A stretch of DNA of 64,000 nucleotides from positions 16,454,572 through 16,518,571 of the forward strand of contig NC_088800.1 of assembly GCF_011386835.1 (NCBI RefSeq), given 5' to 3'. How positions within the stretch are numbered: the first letter of the stretch is position 1; each line of letters opens with the position of its first letter. Positions 36,647-48,300 of this stretch are shown here, one piece after another. The notes beneath the pieces are model-generated. The model searched no databases. It saw nothing but the letters and a program-made list of their open reading frames with translations, and was not told where the DNA came from. The position numbers and the translations under genes were made by a program. The DNA comes from Chrysemys picta bellii. Lineage: Eukaryota; Chordata; Testudines; Emydidae.

Positions 36647-37723
36647 TGACTTTAAAACCAAATGTATGTAAATACGAAGAGGAGCCTAAACTGATGTATG
36701 TTGACATACAGAAGAATCCTATGGATATAAGAGACCTATGAACAATCTGTCTAATCATATGCTGACTCTGTATTATGTTATAACCATTATATGGCCATAT
36801 GGATTACAAACAAGTTTCTTTAAAAGTCCATCACTACAGAATTGTACAATGAAATGTAGTGGCTCCAAGGACTATACTGGTTAAAGAATATGGATTTTAA
36901 ACAATGCCTTACAAATACATACAAGTGAACATTTTACATAAGTAGTATGCACAGAAGTACATAACCCTTGACCTCCGTGGGACTATTCATGTCCATGAAC
37001 TCTAACCAGCATGAGGCAGAGTTGCATAATCAGGCCCTTTAGCATATGGGCTATAATCACAGTAATCCTAGACACAGTGAGATTACTTAAAGACAGCGCT
37101 CCAGCCCACTCCAAATCTAAATTTCATGGCACTGAAGCTAGATCTTCAGAGGGGAAATTTCTAAAAGCATCCTTTAGCTTTGCTCCCAGAATTGCAATTT
37201 GGAGTGACTGAGCACCCAAAAGTCCAGAGGGTGTGGATTCAAAACTGCAAGTCAGAATTTTGGGATGCATAGAACATGGTTGCAAAAAGTTCGCGCCCAG
37301 AACACAGGCATGCAGTTTAAGGTACTCACATTGAGGTCACTCTGAAAATTTAATCCTGTGTTGTTTTCATTTTTTGCGGGGGGTGGAAGGGGTGTTGCAC
37401 ATGTGAGTATGCAGCCATCCACAGTCCTGATACCGTATGTGTTTATACTGCATTCCTAAGAAGTTTCCTGTCACATGTTGTGATTTCCTTCTGTGTACAT
37501 GTTTGAATATCTGAATATTAAACCTAACAAAGGGGCATATGTTGGGTGGGGGGGTGTTCTTGTTTTCCTGTTCTTCTCTAACAAGTCAAGAGGGGTGAAA
37601 AATGAAGGCCTGCTTAGTCAGAAAACAGGATGTAACCCTTTCTCCGTGTCATGTGTAACTTTTGCTTAAAATATGCTTGAGTTGACAAAGATCTAATTCC
37701 TGCCTTGGTGTTCTTTGTCACAG
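36647..37723. other. CEMIP: Upstream of the CEMIP start-codon exon
   Basis: Unique-looking sequence ending in the acceptor at 37723. No CpG-rich promoter is visible. Probably intron 1 rather than promoter, because the start-codon exon has an acceptor. Confidence 0.45.
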
Positions 37724-37768
37724 GTCTCCACAGAACTAAGAATACTGAAAGCAGCCTCCTTTCCCAGG
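37724..37768 (+). other. CEMIP: CEMIP 5' UTR portion of the start-codon exon
   Basis: A TTTGTCACAG acceptor precedes 37724, so at least one exon lies upstream, not identified here. These 45 bases are open in the CEMIP frame (no stop and no earlier ATG). Translation could therefore begin further upstream if the previous exon supplies an in-frame ATG. Human CEMIP, as I recall it, has about a dozen residues before the hydrophobic core, which makes this possible. Confidence 0.6.
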
Positions 37769-37826
37769 ATGGACCTGGTCATCAGTTTTGTTTCTCTTCT
37801 ATTTGTAATCTCTTCTGTATGCACAG
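37769..37826 (+). CDS. CEMIP: CEMIP start-codon exon, signal peptide
   Basis: [19 protein letters not shown] plus one base, donor GTAAGT at 37827. It is a typical signal peptide: a short acidic start, a hydrophobic core and small residues near the cleavage region. The start context is strong (A at -3, G at +4). Confidence 0.85.
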
Positions 37827-40800
37827 GTAAGTTTCCAGCCAACAGAAGGTATATAAATAACAACAGTATTTGTAACTCGGGAAAGTGCAGCTGTAGGTCA
37901 GGTGTCTTTTCAGTCCTTAATCCAGTGTCTGCAGGGAGCTTATAGCACAAGCAATGTGGGGAAATACATAACAGGATTAATTTCCCAAGTTCCCCAGCCT
38001 CCCTAGTTTAGAGCAGCTTCGTTAAAGGCAAAGGAAGAAACAACTAAGCAGTTGAAAATGCTATGTGAAGTGAAGAAGCTGAATAAGCCAAGTTTATAAA
38101 ATAGCCCAAGAGCTGTTGTTCTGAGATGTACTTTGAGCATTTTATTGCATTGTCCTAGCTCCGCCCTCATGGCTAGAACATCAGAAATTATGGGGAGAGC
38201 AAAAAGCCATCCTGTCCTAGGATGGTTCCTCGGTCCTTCTCTGGGTCTTGCTGATAAAAGTAAAAGCATTTCATGCATTATGTTCGGCCTCTCCAAGTTA
38301 CATCTCTCCTCGCTGTGGTATTCTCTATATTCTAAGTATGGCTGATTTGTTTCTGACTTTTTTTAATCCTCCCTAATTTAACCCCAAAGCCATCATTAAG
38401 CAACATGAGGTACACTGTCATTGCTGTGCTTAGGGAATTTTAGGCACAAAAGGAAACGTAGCTAATTCTGCAGAATGCCCTGAAGGGGAGCTGGCATCTG
38501 AGTGCAAAAAGACCAGGAGATTCATAGATAAGGCTGACATTTCATCTGTGATGAAGTAAATGGGTACTAGAGAGACAGTTAACCGTTTAGCTGTTTCAGT
38601 CCTTCTATGGCTCGCAATGGATGTCTTGCTGGAGAACACCGACTCGGATTGGATTGTAGAGTTTCTCCACTGCTCCTGGTATGAATGAGTTAAGAAAGGA
38701 GCTTGGATCTTTAACTCTGAATTATCCTGGCTTTTGCTAATTTAAATCCAAGTCATAAGAGTAAATCCCCTCCCCCTAACCTCTGACTGCTTCTCTGCCT
38801 GTCGTTAGACTATGAATTCCCCAGGGCTGGTGTTGTCTTTTCTTGAATGTTGGGAAAACACCCATGATACACTAATAATAATAACGAGCTGGCTTTTACC
38901 CATCCAATTTAGCCTGTTTGGAAGATTACACCTTTAGATTTGATTCAAATGTCAGTGTCTGTGATTGATTTTTATAATCTCGATGTGAGCACACTTCCAA
39001 TTATTCTTGTCCTTTGTAGAACCCTTGATCATTTCTTTTGACAGTGGTTGTCTATTTAAATTAGTGTTATTTTCAGGCTTACAATGCAAGTTCCATCTAT
39101 TGCCTGAATTATTTCTTTTTCAGGCTACTCTTATTGATTCTATACATCTCCCAGTAGAGATCGGGAGCCTGAGTCTGATCTTTTCTCCTCCAGTGTAAAT
39201 TGGGAGGAATGCCATTTATACCATGGGATCACTCCAGTTTGAAACTGGTGCACATATTTGATTTGAGCCCTGGATATTTTTCAGTGTTTGAATCACGCTC
39301 AACAGTTATTAGCATTCTTTGACTTGATCCCTGCATTTCTATGTAAAGAACTTATGTAGAGCCAGGACACATGTTGCACACATGAAATGTCACTTGCTAC
39401 CCTGGATAACTGGTCCTGTGGAGTCTCAATAGAGGATGTCCTTAAGAGACACCAGACCAGTGGTTGATCCAATTCTATTGTTTTCTTAAGAGTTGGAGTT
39501 GATTTGGAATCTGACAGGAAACTCAATGCAGATGGACAGATTTTGTTCATGATGTTACAGAATTCCAATTGTCCTTCTGGTTTTCTAGTGGCAAAAGAAT
39601 ACAGAATATATAGCTCCCTAATTGTCACAGTATTTCTTGATGTCAGCACTAGAACATCTTGACAGTGAGAGAGTCTTAAAAATGATCACATTAGGCGAAG
39701 TTCCAAGAGCTGATGAGAACCTGCAACTCCCATTGATGGGAAAGGGTTCATTGTTTAAACTCCCATTGTCCTCCATCTTCTTTAATTAGGAAGTTTTTAA
39801 CCATCATGAAACACACACACACACACATACCCCTTGTTGAACTAGAGTAGATGTGGGGCTAATGTGTTGGGTAAGATTAAAGCAGATAAATATCTTAGTT
39901 TAAATACTTATCACATGAGATGCCCTTGGGTTTGGTGCATGAGCACAGTTGAGATGTGTGTGGAGACCAATGATGTGCAACCCTCGGGAGGGTGGATCCT
40001 TCTCTTTTTTGTCTGAAAGATATAATGAAGCCAACCGTTCTCTCATGAGATTTCTAGCTTTTCCTGGCTTTGGTCAGACTGAAATCTCCCTGAGAACTAT
40101 CCTGTTATGGTATTTAAACCGATCGTACTTCCAATCCCAGTTGAAGAGTAAAGATTGTAGAACTGTATAGCTTTTTCCCCCCTTTAAGTTTACCAGACCT
40201 CACCGGTATTGTTTGGCATTAGCTCGTGTTTAGGTGATGGTTCAGGTTGGGTCTTATTTTCTCCATTTTCATTTGCTCCCCAGAGCAGACACCTTTGTGC
40301 AGCTAGTGACAGACTGCTCACATTATAGCTGGACATTGACAGGCAGAGCTGTAACATTAAGGGCAAAATCCTCCCCTTTTCTCTACCGCTATCTTGATGC
40401 GGTGGGACCAGTGATGTTTTGCTGTGCAGGGTAGTAAAGTTTTTTTTTTTGTGCTTCCTGACTCCAGCAGAGCATGGAGTAACGGTCTCAAGTTGCAGTA
40501 GGGGAGGTTTAGGTTGGATATTAGGAAAAACTTTTTCACTAGGAGGGTGGTGAAGCACTGGAATCGGTTACCTAGGGAGGTGGTGGAATCTCCTTCTTTA
40601 GAGGTTTTAAAGATCAGGCTTGACAAAGCCCTGGCTGGGATGATTTAGTTGGGGATTGGTCCTGCTTTGAGCAGGGGGTTGGACTAGATGACCTCCTGAG
40701 GTCCCTTCCAACCCTGATATTCTATGATTCTATGTTCCCAAACTTATCGCTCATTTTCCTTTTATCATGACCCAAATACAGTCCAATCAAGGTGGGACAT

Positions 40801-42340
40801 ATTTGCATTTCAGGGAAGAGGCATCCTCTTTGAATGTAATTTATCGAGCATGACAGCGTCAAGGGCATAGATGTGACTCTTTCTTGAGTGAAGCCAGGAT
40901 AATTTTATCATCTCCCTTCATCTCTATCAGCAGAAGCAGCCTCAGCGTGTCCTGATCAGGACCCTGAGCTGGAACCCTGGGACGCTGGTCACGATGAAGA
41001 TCAACACATTGAAATCAGCAAAGGCAGGAAGCTCCTTCTCTCTTCCTCTGCGACCGTCCACTCTATCAACATCACAGATGGAGGTAAATCCTTCTGCCAG
41101 CCTGAGAGCCAAGCCAGGGGACAAGGGTTCTCCATTACGTCTACTTAGATCAGCACAGATGGCACAGGGACAGCTTCCTCCAGGGTGCTCTGAGGTAGAG
41201 CAAATATTGGATAATGCCAAGTTCAATTTCATACCAGGGTGGGTGGTGATAGGGATGATATCAGCTCTGGGCAGCTAAGAGTAGTTTGTCTTCTCTGGAG
41301 AATTTACAAAAGTACATCAACTTGCTTAATAGTTCTGGTCCTACAATTTCTTTTGTAAACCCTATCCTAGTAATTCGCTGTACAGATAATGTCATAATGA
41401 AGCAACAATATTCTTAGGGTCTCAGGAAAAGGCAGATATGTGTTTACTCTTTGTCTGGAAGGGCAGTATCCTATTTTGTTGCTGATGACTGCTAGCATTA
41501 ACCGCTTTTATTCAGCATTAACTCGTAAGTCCTTGTGCAGTCTCCTATTCAGTCCTACTCCATGCAAAACTCCACTGACTTCAGTGAGAGTTTGCTTGAG
41601 TAAAAGCCAAATAAACACTTTAGGATCTGGCCCTAACGCAGCTTTGGGGAATATGTTTGGCATTTCTCTCTGATGTAATTGGAAAAGCTGGCCCTGCCTT
41701 TTGCACAAGAGCACCAGTAACTCTGATGACTTGCTGTGTTTTAAAACTTCATACCATTATTTTTTCCTTAGGAAAACTGGTAATTAAGGACAATACACAG
41801 CCTATAGTTTTGCGAACTCGACATATATTGATTGAAAATGGAGGAGAGCTACATATCGGCAGTGAGCTATGTCCATACCAAAGTAATGTGACGATCATCT
41901 TATATGGGCGGTATGTACCTAAAGAACATGAATCCCCTAACTTAGTGCTGGATCTCTATATTACATGTTCCCTTTCACAATGCAGAGATACAAAATAATC
42001 ATCACAATTAAGGTTTCATTGACATTAAACATAAACCACTCATGCAAACAATGCTTTGTGGGGGCTTCTTGGAATATTGAGCTAATTAACTTTACAAAAC
42101 AAAACAAAAAGAGAAACGTTGGGACCTGGTTTTGAGTCCTGTTTGACCCATCACAAAACTGCCATATATTTCACCACCAATTGATCTCATTAGCTGTCTT
42201 GCTCAAGAGATTTTGTAGCCTATCCATTCTTTCAAATGTTTTAAAGTCACAGGAAAAAAGGCCCAACGTTTCTTCCAGTTACCTTGGTCTGAAAATTTTC
42301 ATGCCTAAATTTCTTTCCTTCTTATGAGAGAGAGAGAGAG

Positions 42341-42389
<49 letters not shown>

Positions 42390-45300
42390 ACAGGTGTCCC
42401 TGATGTACTGGGGTACCACTGAGCCTGCCGGTTCCACCAGTCTGGGTTCCGTTACACTGCCCTGCTGAGCCAGGCTCTCAAACCTCCTCCAGCACACTCG
42501 CAGGCAGGGCCACAGCCAGCTGCAGAAAGACATAGACACTGCATGGGAAGACTCAGCTCGGGAATTCCCCACCACTCAATGCACACCCCCTCTGGAGTGT
42601 AAACCCAATTGTATTGTCTTGCGCGGCACAGAAATCTGTAGTCTAAGCTCATGAAATTCATTCCCTCTCTCAACGTGGAGGAAGATCTGCACAGCTTTTT
42701 GCCCCCCCCAGTTATGAATTGCACAAACTGGTTTATAGAAACCAAAAACAAATTTATTAACTACAAAGGATAGATTTTAAGTGATTACAAGGCGTAGCAA
42801 ACAGATCAAAGCAGATTACTGAGCAAATAAAGCAAATACGTAAACTAAGCTTAATCCACTAAAGAAACTGGCTACAAGTAGTAATTTCTCACCCTAAATT
42901 TTGTTTTAAGCAGGTTGCAGAGTTTCTTGTAGACAAACTGCTCTTGCTTGCAGCTTAGAATTCCAGATATTCCTTTCACAGGCCAGACGCCTTCTAGCCT
43001 GGGTCCAGTCCTTTCTTCCCCAGATCAGTCTTAGGTGTTTCTAGCACTAGAGTAGCTAGCAGGGTGCAGGGGAAGCAGCCACTTCGCCCGCCTTTCCAAA
43101 AGCGGCCGGAGGAGCGAGGGGGGACGCAGGCTGGTGGCCCAGCAGCCGCGGCCGGGCCGGAGAGGAGCAAGGGGGGATGCAGGCTGGTGGCCTGGCAGCC
43201 GTGGCCAGGCCGGAGAGGAGCGAGGGGGGGCCCAGGCTGGCAGCCCGGCAGCCATGGGGGGACGGCGGGTGCAGCCGGAGGAGCGGGGAGGGCGCAGCAT
43301 GGCAGCCAGAGGAGCAAGAGGGGGGGCCACGGGAGTGGCAGGGCAGGGCTGGAGGAGCCATGGAGGGGGAGGGTCGGTGCAGCCAGAGGAGGAGCCAAGG
43401 GGGTATGGCCAGAGGAGGAGCCAAGGGGGGGCGCCTTTTTTATCTTTGCTCCCCCTCCTCTTAAAAGCTGGCTACGCCACTGGTTTTCTGCAGTCATCTT
43501 GGGCAGGGATTCAGTGGAGAACAGACCTAGATTAACTCACTTCCCTGCCTTAAATGGGATTTACATATGGCAGGAATCGTTTGTTTCCCCGCTTGGCCCC
43601 CACCACTATTAGTGGAAAAATACTAGTGGGCCAAGATGGGGTCCAGTACCAAGTGACATGATCACATGACTTTGTAGTGTCAAAGCAGCATCCCAGGAAG
43701 CTTCTCAGGAAAGTCGGAGATTAGCATCTTCAGAGTTCTATTGTTCTCCCTAATGGCCCATCCAGGCTGATTGCCTACTGTCTGGTGTGCGTTCCCCAGG
43801 TGTAAACACAGTTGTAATTGTTACATATGCAATATTCTTAACTTCAGATACAGAAATGATACATGCGTACAAATAGGATAATCATAGTCCGGACATCATA
43901 ACCTTTCCAATGATACCTCACATGATCCATCTTACATAAAACATATCTTAGTTATGCCATGTTCAGATCCTAACAATATCTCTATGAAGAATATGGGGTG
44001 TAGTGTCACAAGAGGTAATTCAGTCAAAGAAATAGACTTCACTTCTGTGCAAATTGCTCTAATGTTTCAAGTTGGTAAATATTACTTTCTATTCGCTCAG
44101 GCCTGGTTGATACACAGCTTTTGTACTGATATAACTATGTCAGCTAGGGATGTGGTTAGCTTTTAAAAAAAAAAAAAGTTATACAGTTACAACTGCTAGT
44201 GTGCATGCGGCTATACCAGCATAGCATATTCCCCTTCCCATATGGGAAAAGCTATCCTTGTGTAAGCCCATTTATACCAATATAACTGTATCCACACTAG
44301 GTGTGTTGTACTGCTTTCCTACCAGTACAGCTTTTGTGTGTCGACAAGCCTCCAAAGTGGAATGTCAGTAGTAATCTAAAAGAACAAACTAGTAATAATG
44401 AGTCAGCTGCCATGTCTGTCCTAAATTGTCTCTGACCCCTGTTGTTAGTGTTATTTCAGACAAAGAATTTATTTTCTATAGAGTCCCAGCATTTTGCATT
44501 CCTTGGGATCTCTTGAAAGAAATACATTCGATACCTGTTGCTTCCTCTCCTGTTGGGCAGTGCCAGCACTTGGTGGGAGGCTTCGTGTTGGCTTGATAGT
44601 AAAATATTCTAATTCATATATGTGTGTATTATGTTTTTACCCTACAGAGCAGATGATGGCATCCAGCCAGACGCTGACTTTGGGCAAAAATATATTGGAG
44701 TCAGTCGAGGTGGAACCCTTGAGATCCATGGTGAGAAAAAGTTGTCCTGGACTTTTCTAAACAAGACTCTCCACCCTGGTGGCATGGAAGAAGGTGGCTA
44801 CTACTTTGAAAGGAGCTGGGGGCATCGAGGTGTCATTGTCCATGTTATTGACCCAAAAACAGGGGCAGTCGTCCATTCAGATCGGTGAGTCAGATTTTTT
44901 GACTTTACCTTGAAGGCAGCATCACCGTCAGATCAGAGACAGGCAAAGGGAATTTCCAGGGACAGATTTATGTAGGTCTCATTGTATGCCTCACTATAGC
45001 TCTTTTCAATTCCGTACTCTCCATAACCAAATTAGGGCCCAATCCTGCAAGATGATGAATGACTTCAACTCCCTGCAAAGTCAGCAAGAGGAGATGGTGC
45101 TCAGCACCTTGCAGGATCAGGCCCTTAGTGTGGATCAAAGACAGTTGTATCACAGAGTCCTTAGGTTTTTCTGGGCAGTTTACCCAGAAACTTCCTTTCT
45201 GATGGGTCATTAGCAAGTACTAGATTTATGGCCTACAAAATTATTATTATTATGTATATGTTTTGTGGTAGTTCCTAGGAACCTGAGTCCTGCACCAGGA

Positions 45301-48300
45301 CCCTATTGTGCTGAGAGCTGTAAAACCCAGAACAAAAAGATGGATCGGGCCCCAGCAAGCTTACAATCTAAGCAAACTCGTATCCTAACCAGGCCCTGAA
45401 GAACTGCCTCAGACAAACCTCTCATTGACTTCAAAGGGGATGCAGAGCTACTGGCTGGATTCCAACTGAAGCAGCACTGTAGTCTCACACCAGAAATAAG
45501 TGATGCATTTTTCCTTGTGCTCACTTCAATTAAATTTGGGTCCCTTCTCTAAGGAAACATGTTACCACTAGTTAAGACAATTAACAGTTTTAAATATTTG
45601 AAGCTTTAAAAATGTTTATGAAGAACTGCTGATTGTAGGGGTTTTCATCTGAGAGCTAGGGTTTTTTTAAAATACAGGCATGCATCTTATTTCTAATCCG
45701 GTGTTACAAAAGGAAATAATTGCACAGTAAGTAATGTATTACTCCGGTAGTGGCACGCATTTTTTAACTAGGATAAAAAACAATCAAGTAAACAAAGCAC
45801 CCAACAACAAGAGAAACAAAACAAAACACTATCCTAGAAAGTATATCAGTAAGAAAAAAAAAACTTTTTCTCTTTTCCTACATACATACCTACTTTTTTC
45901 ACCTGCCACTATTTCTCAAATGGGATGGTTATTGTTACAGTTTTGCTGTTTCATTATCTAGATCTTAGGCAATTCTCTGAATTAGTTTTATGGCAAACCA
46001 TAATGTATTCTTTTAAACAAACCAGTATAATAATCATTCCATTTCACTATACTATTAAGTAGCATCTTTGCAAGGGATGATGTATAATGGTATCTGTAGC
46101 AATACAAACATGTAGATCTCTCTCTATAATACCGATTTTTAACCAGAGGGAATATAGAGAAGGTGTGATGCTCCCTGGTTTAAAAGCTTCTTTTCTTTCC
46201 TTTAGGTTTGATACCTACAAACTGAAAGGGGAAAGTGCCCGTCTTGTCCAGTATTTGAGAGCAATTGACAATGGCATGATCCTGTCAATAGCAGTGAATG
46301 ATGAAGGATCTAGAAACTTGGATGACTCAGCCAGGAAAGCAATGACCAAACTGGGCAGCAAGCATTTCCTCCATCTTGGGTTCAGGTATGTGCCTATCCT
46401 GCCAGTTCTGCCAGCACAGAAGACGTATTATGCTTTTCCTATTTCCAGATAATTCTACTCTCTCAAAGGCACAACGTTCTTTCACACTGTAAAATTTTTT
46501 CCCTTTTTTCTCTGCGAACTTTTAGCAGTTAATTAAATAGCCTAAGATGCATTCAGTGTCTATATTGGGCATTTTTATTAGGAGATTGAGGAATAGCACA
46601 TGATTCACATTAAAAGGCATGTATTTTTCCATGATAACCCCACAAGTTATCCATTCCTGTTTGTTTCCATGCCATACCCTAGAGATTTAAGATGTATGTA
46701 TAAATCTATCCAGTGTACTGAATATACATATCGTTCTCTTGGGTAAACAAACTTTAGGGCTAGTGTAACAGCCATATAGCCCTGGCTAAATACATAGACA
46801 GACATTCTGGAAAATATATTACATAACTAATCAAATGTATATTTGGGATTTGTGCAGCACATAATTTCGTATGCATTATATTTACCCTGTAGACTGTAAA
46901 AGTCCTTTGGCCAATATACAGTATGTGTTGGCACACATATTATTTTAGAGAATATGTACTATTTGCCCAGTTGGAGTCCTAGTTTATCACGTTGCTCTGC
47001 ATTTTTAAAAAGCGGTTGTTTGTTACCCAATAGGTCATAGTCTATGTAAAGTCTGGAGGAGTCATTGTGGACCATTTTTAAAAAATCCTTCAAAAACCGA
47101 GCCAAAGGCCAACCTTTGTGAACATGTGTGTGACAATTAGGCACCTGCAGATGGAGAACATTTTCATTCTGGTATATAAGGAAACTTAGCTGTGAGAGTC
47201 CCTTACCTGTTACAGGGAATTGGATGCACTGTATTGAGTATTGCAAAAAAATAGGACAAAAACTGAACAAACAAAAAAAACCCAGTACTTCCTCCCAGAT
47301 ACCCACAGTCCATGTTATGGCCCAATGGCCTGCCAGATTTCTGCTTCTGTAATTCTAGTTTTGAGACATGGAAAGAGACTTTGAAAATCCTACATCTTTT
47401 TTCCAGTCCTGCAATGGGGAAAACTTTTTGTTTTTCATAATTTTGGTGAAACTGCTCCTGGTATTTTTATCCAACAGTGGCATTTTAATGTTCGTTTCCA
47501 GCTCCTTTACAATAGGTACTTTGAATGGAAATGCCTAGAGAATATGATTCATCGTGTTATGACTCAGCTCTGCCATGAACTAGCTGTTGCCATCTAAAAG
47601 CTAACACTTGCCACGCTGCTACTTGAGCTACTGCAGCATTTTTCTATATTTTAGAATAGGAAACAGTGGGGCCAACTCAGATATTTCTTGGGTAAGAGGG
47701 CAACTTCTCCTTGCCCCTGCCTCACTGGCTGGAACTCCATTCCAGTGCCCACTCCCCCCCCCCCCCCCCCATAGGGACCAGTGGCGGATTAATAATTTTG
47801 CCGCCCCTAGGCCGGGAAATAATTGCCGTCCTGGCCCCGCCCCGACTCCGCCCTTTTCCCCGCCCCCATTCCAACCCCCTCCCCAAAGTCCCCACCCCAA
47901 CTCTGCCCCCTCCCTCCCCCTATTGGATCCCTTCCCCAAATCCCCGCCCCCAGCCCCACCTCTTCCCCCAGCGCATGGCGTTCCCCCCTTCTCTCCCCTC
48001 CCTCCCTGCCCCGCGAAACAGCTGTTTCGCGGCGCAAGCACTGGGAGGGGAGAGAAACAGGACGCGGAGGCGCACTTGCAGAGGAGGCGGAGGTGAGCTG
48101 TAGCAGGGGGGCGGGGCGTGGAGGGGAGCTTCCGCCCCTGCAAATTTGCCGCCCTAGGCCTAGGCCTTGTCGGCCTAGGCAATAATACGGCGCTGACAGG
48201 GACCCTGGACTTCCCTTGGCTGGGGAGTCTCCCCCCCCACCCACACATTGCATGAGTCAGTGCTGCAGGAGTCAAGTTCTCAGCAGGCTCCCCTGCACTC

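Larger units (their letters stand above)
37827..40930 (+). other. CEMIP: CEMIP intron after the start-codon exon
   Basis: Contains the (CA)n at 39810, the CR1 tail at 40470 and a foldback remnant at 39170-39270 (CAGTGTAAATTGGG). No other exon seen. Confidence 0.6.

Noticed and set aside
42994..43612. Gly/Arg-rich and Pro-rich frames up to 182 codons
   Set aside because: They derive from the G-rich minisatellite inside the nested element at 43045-43482.
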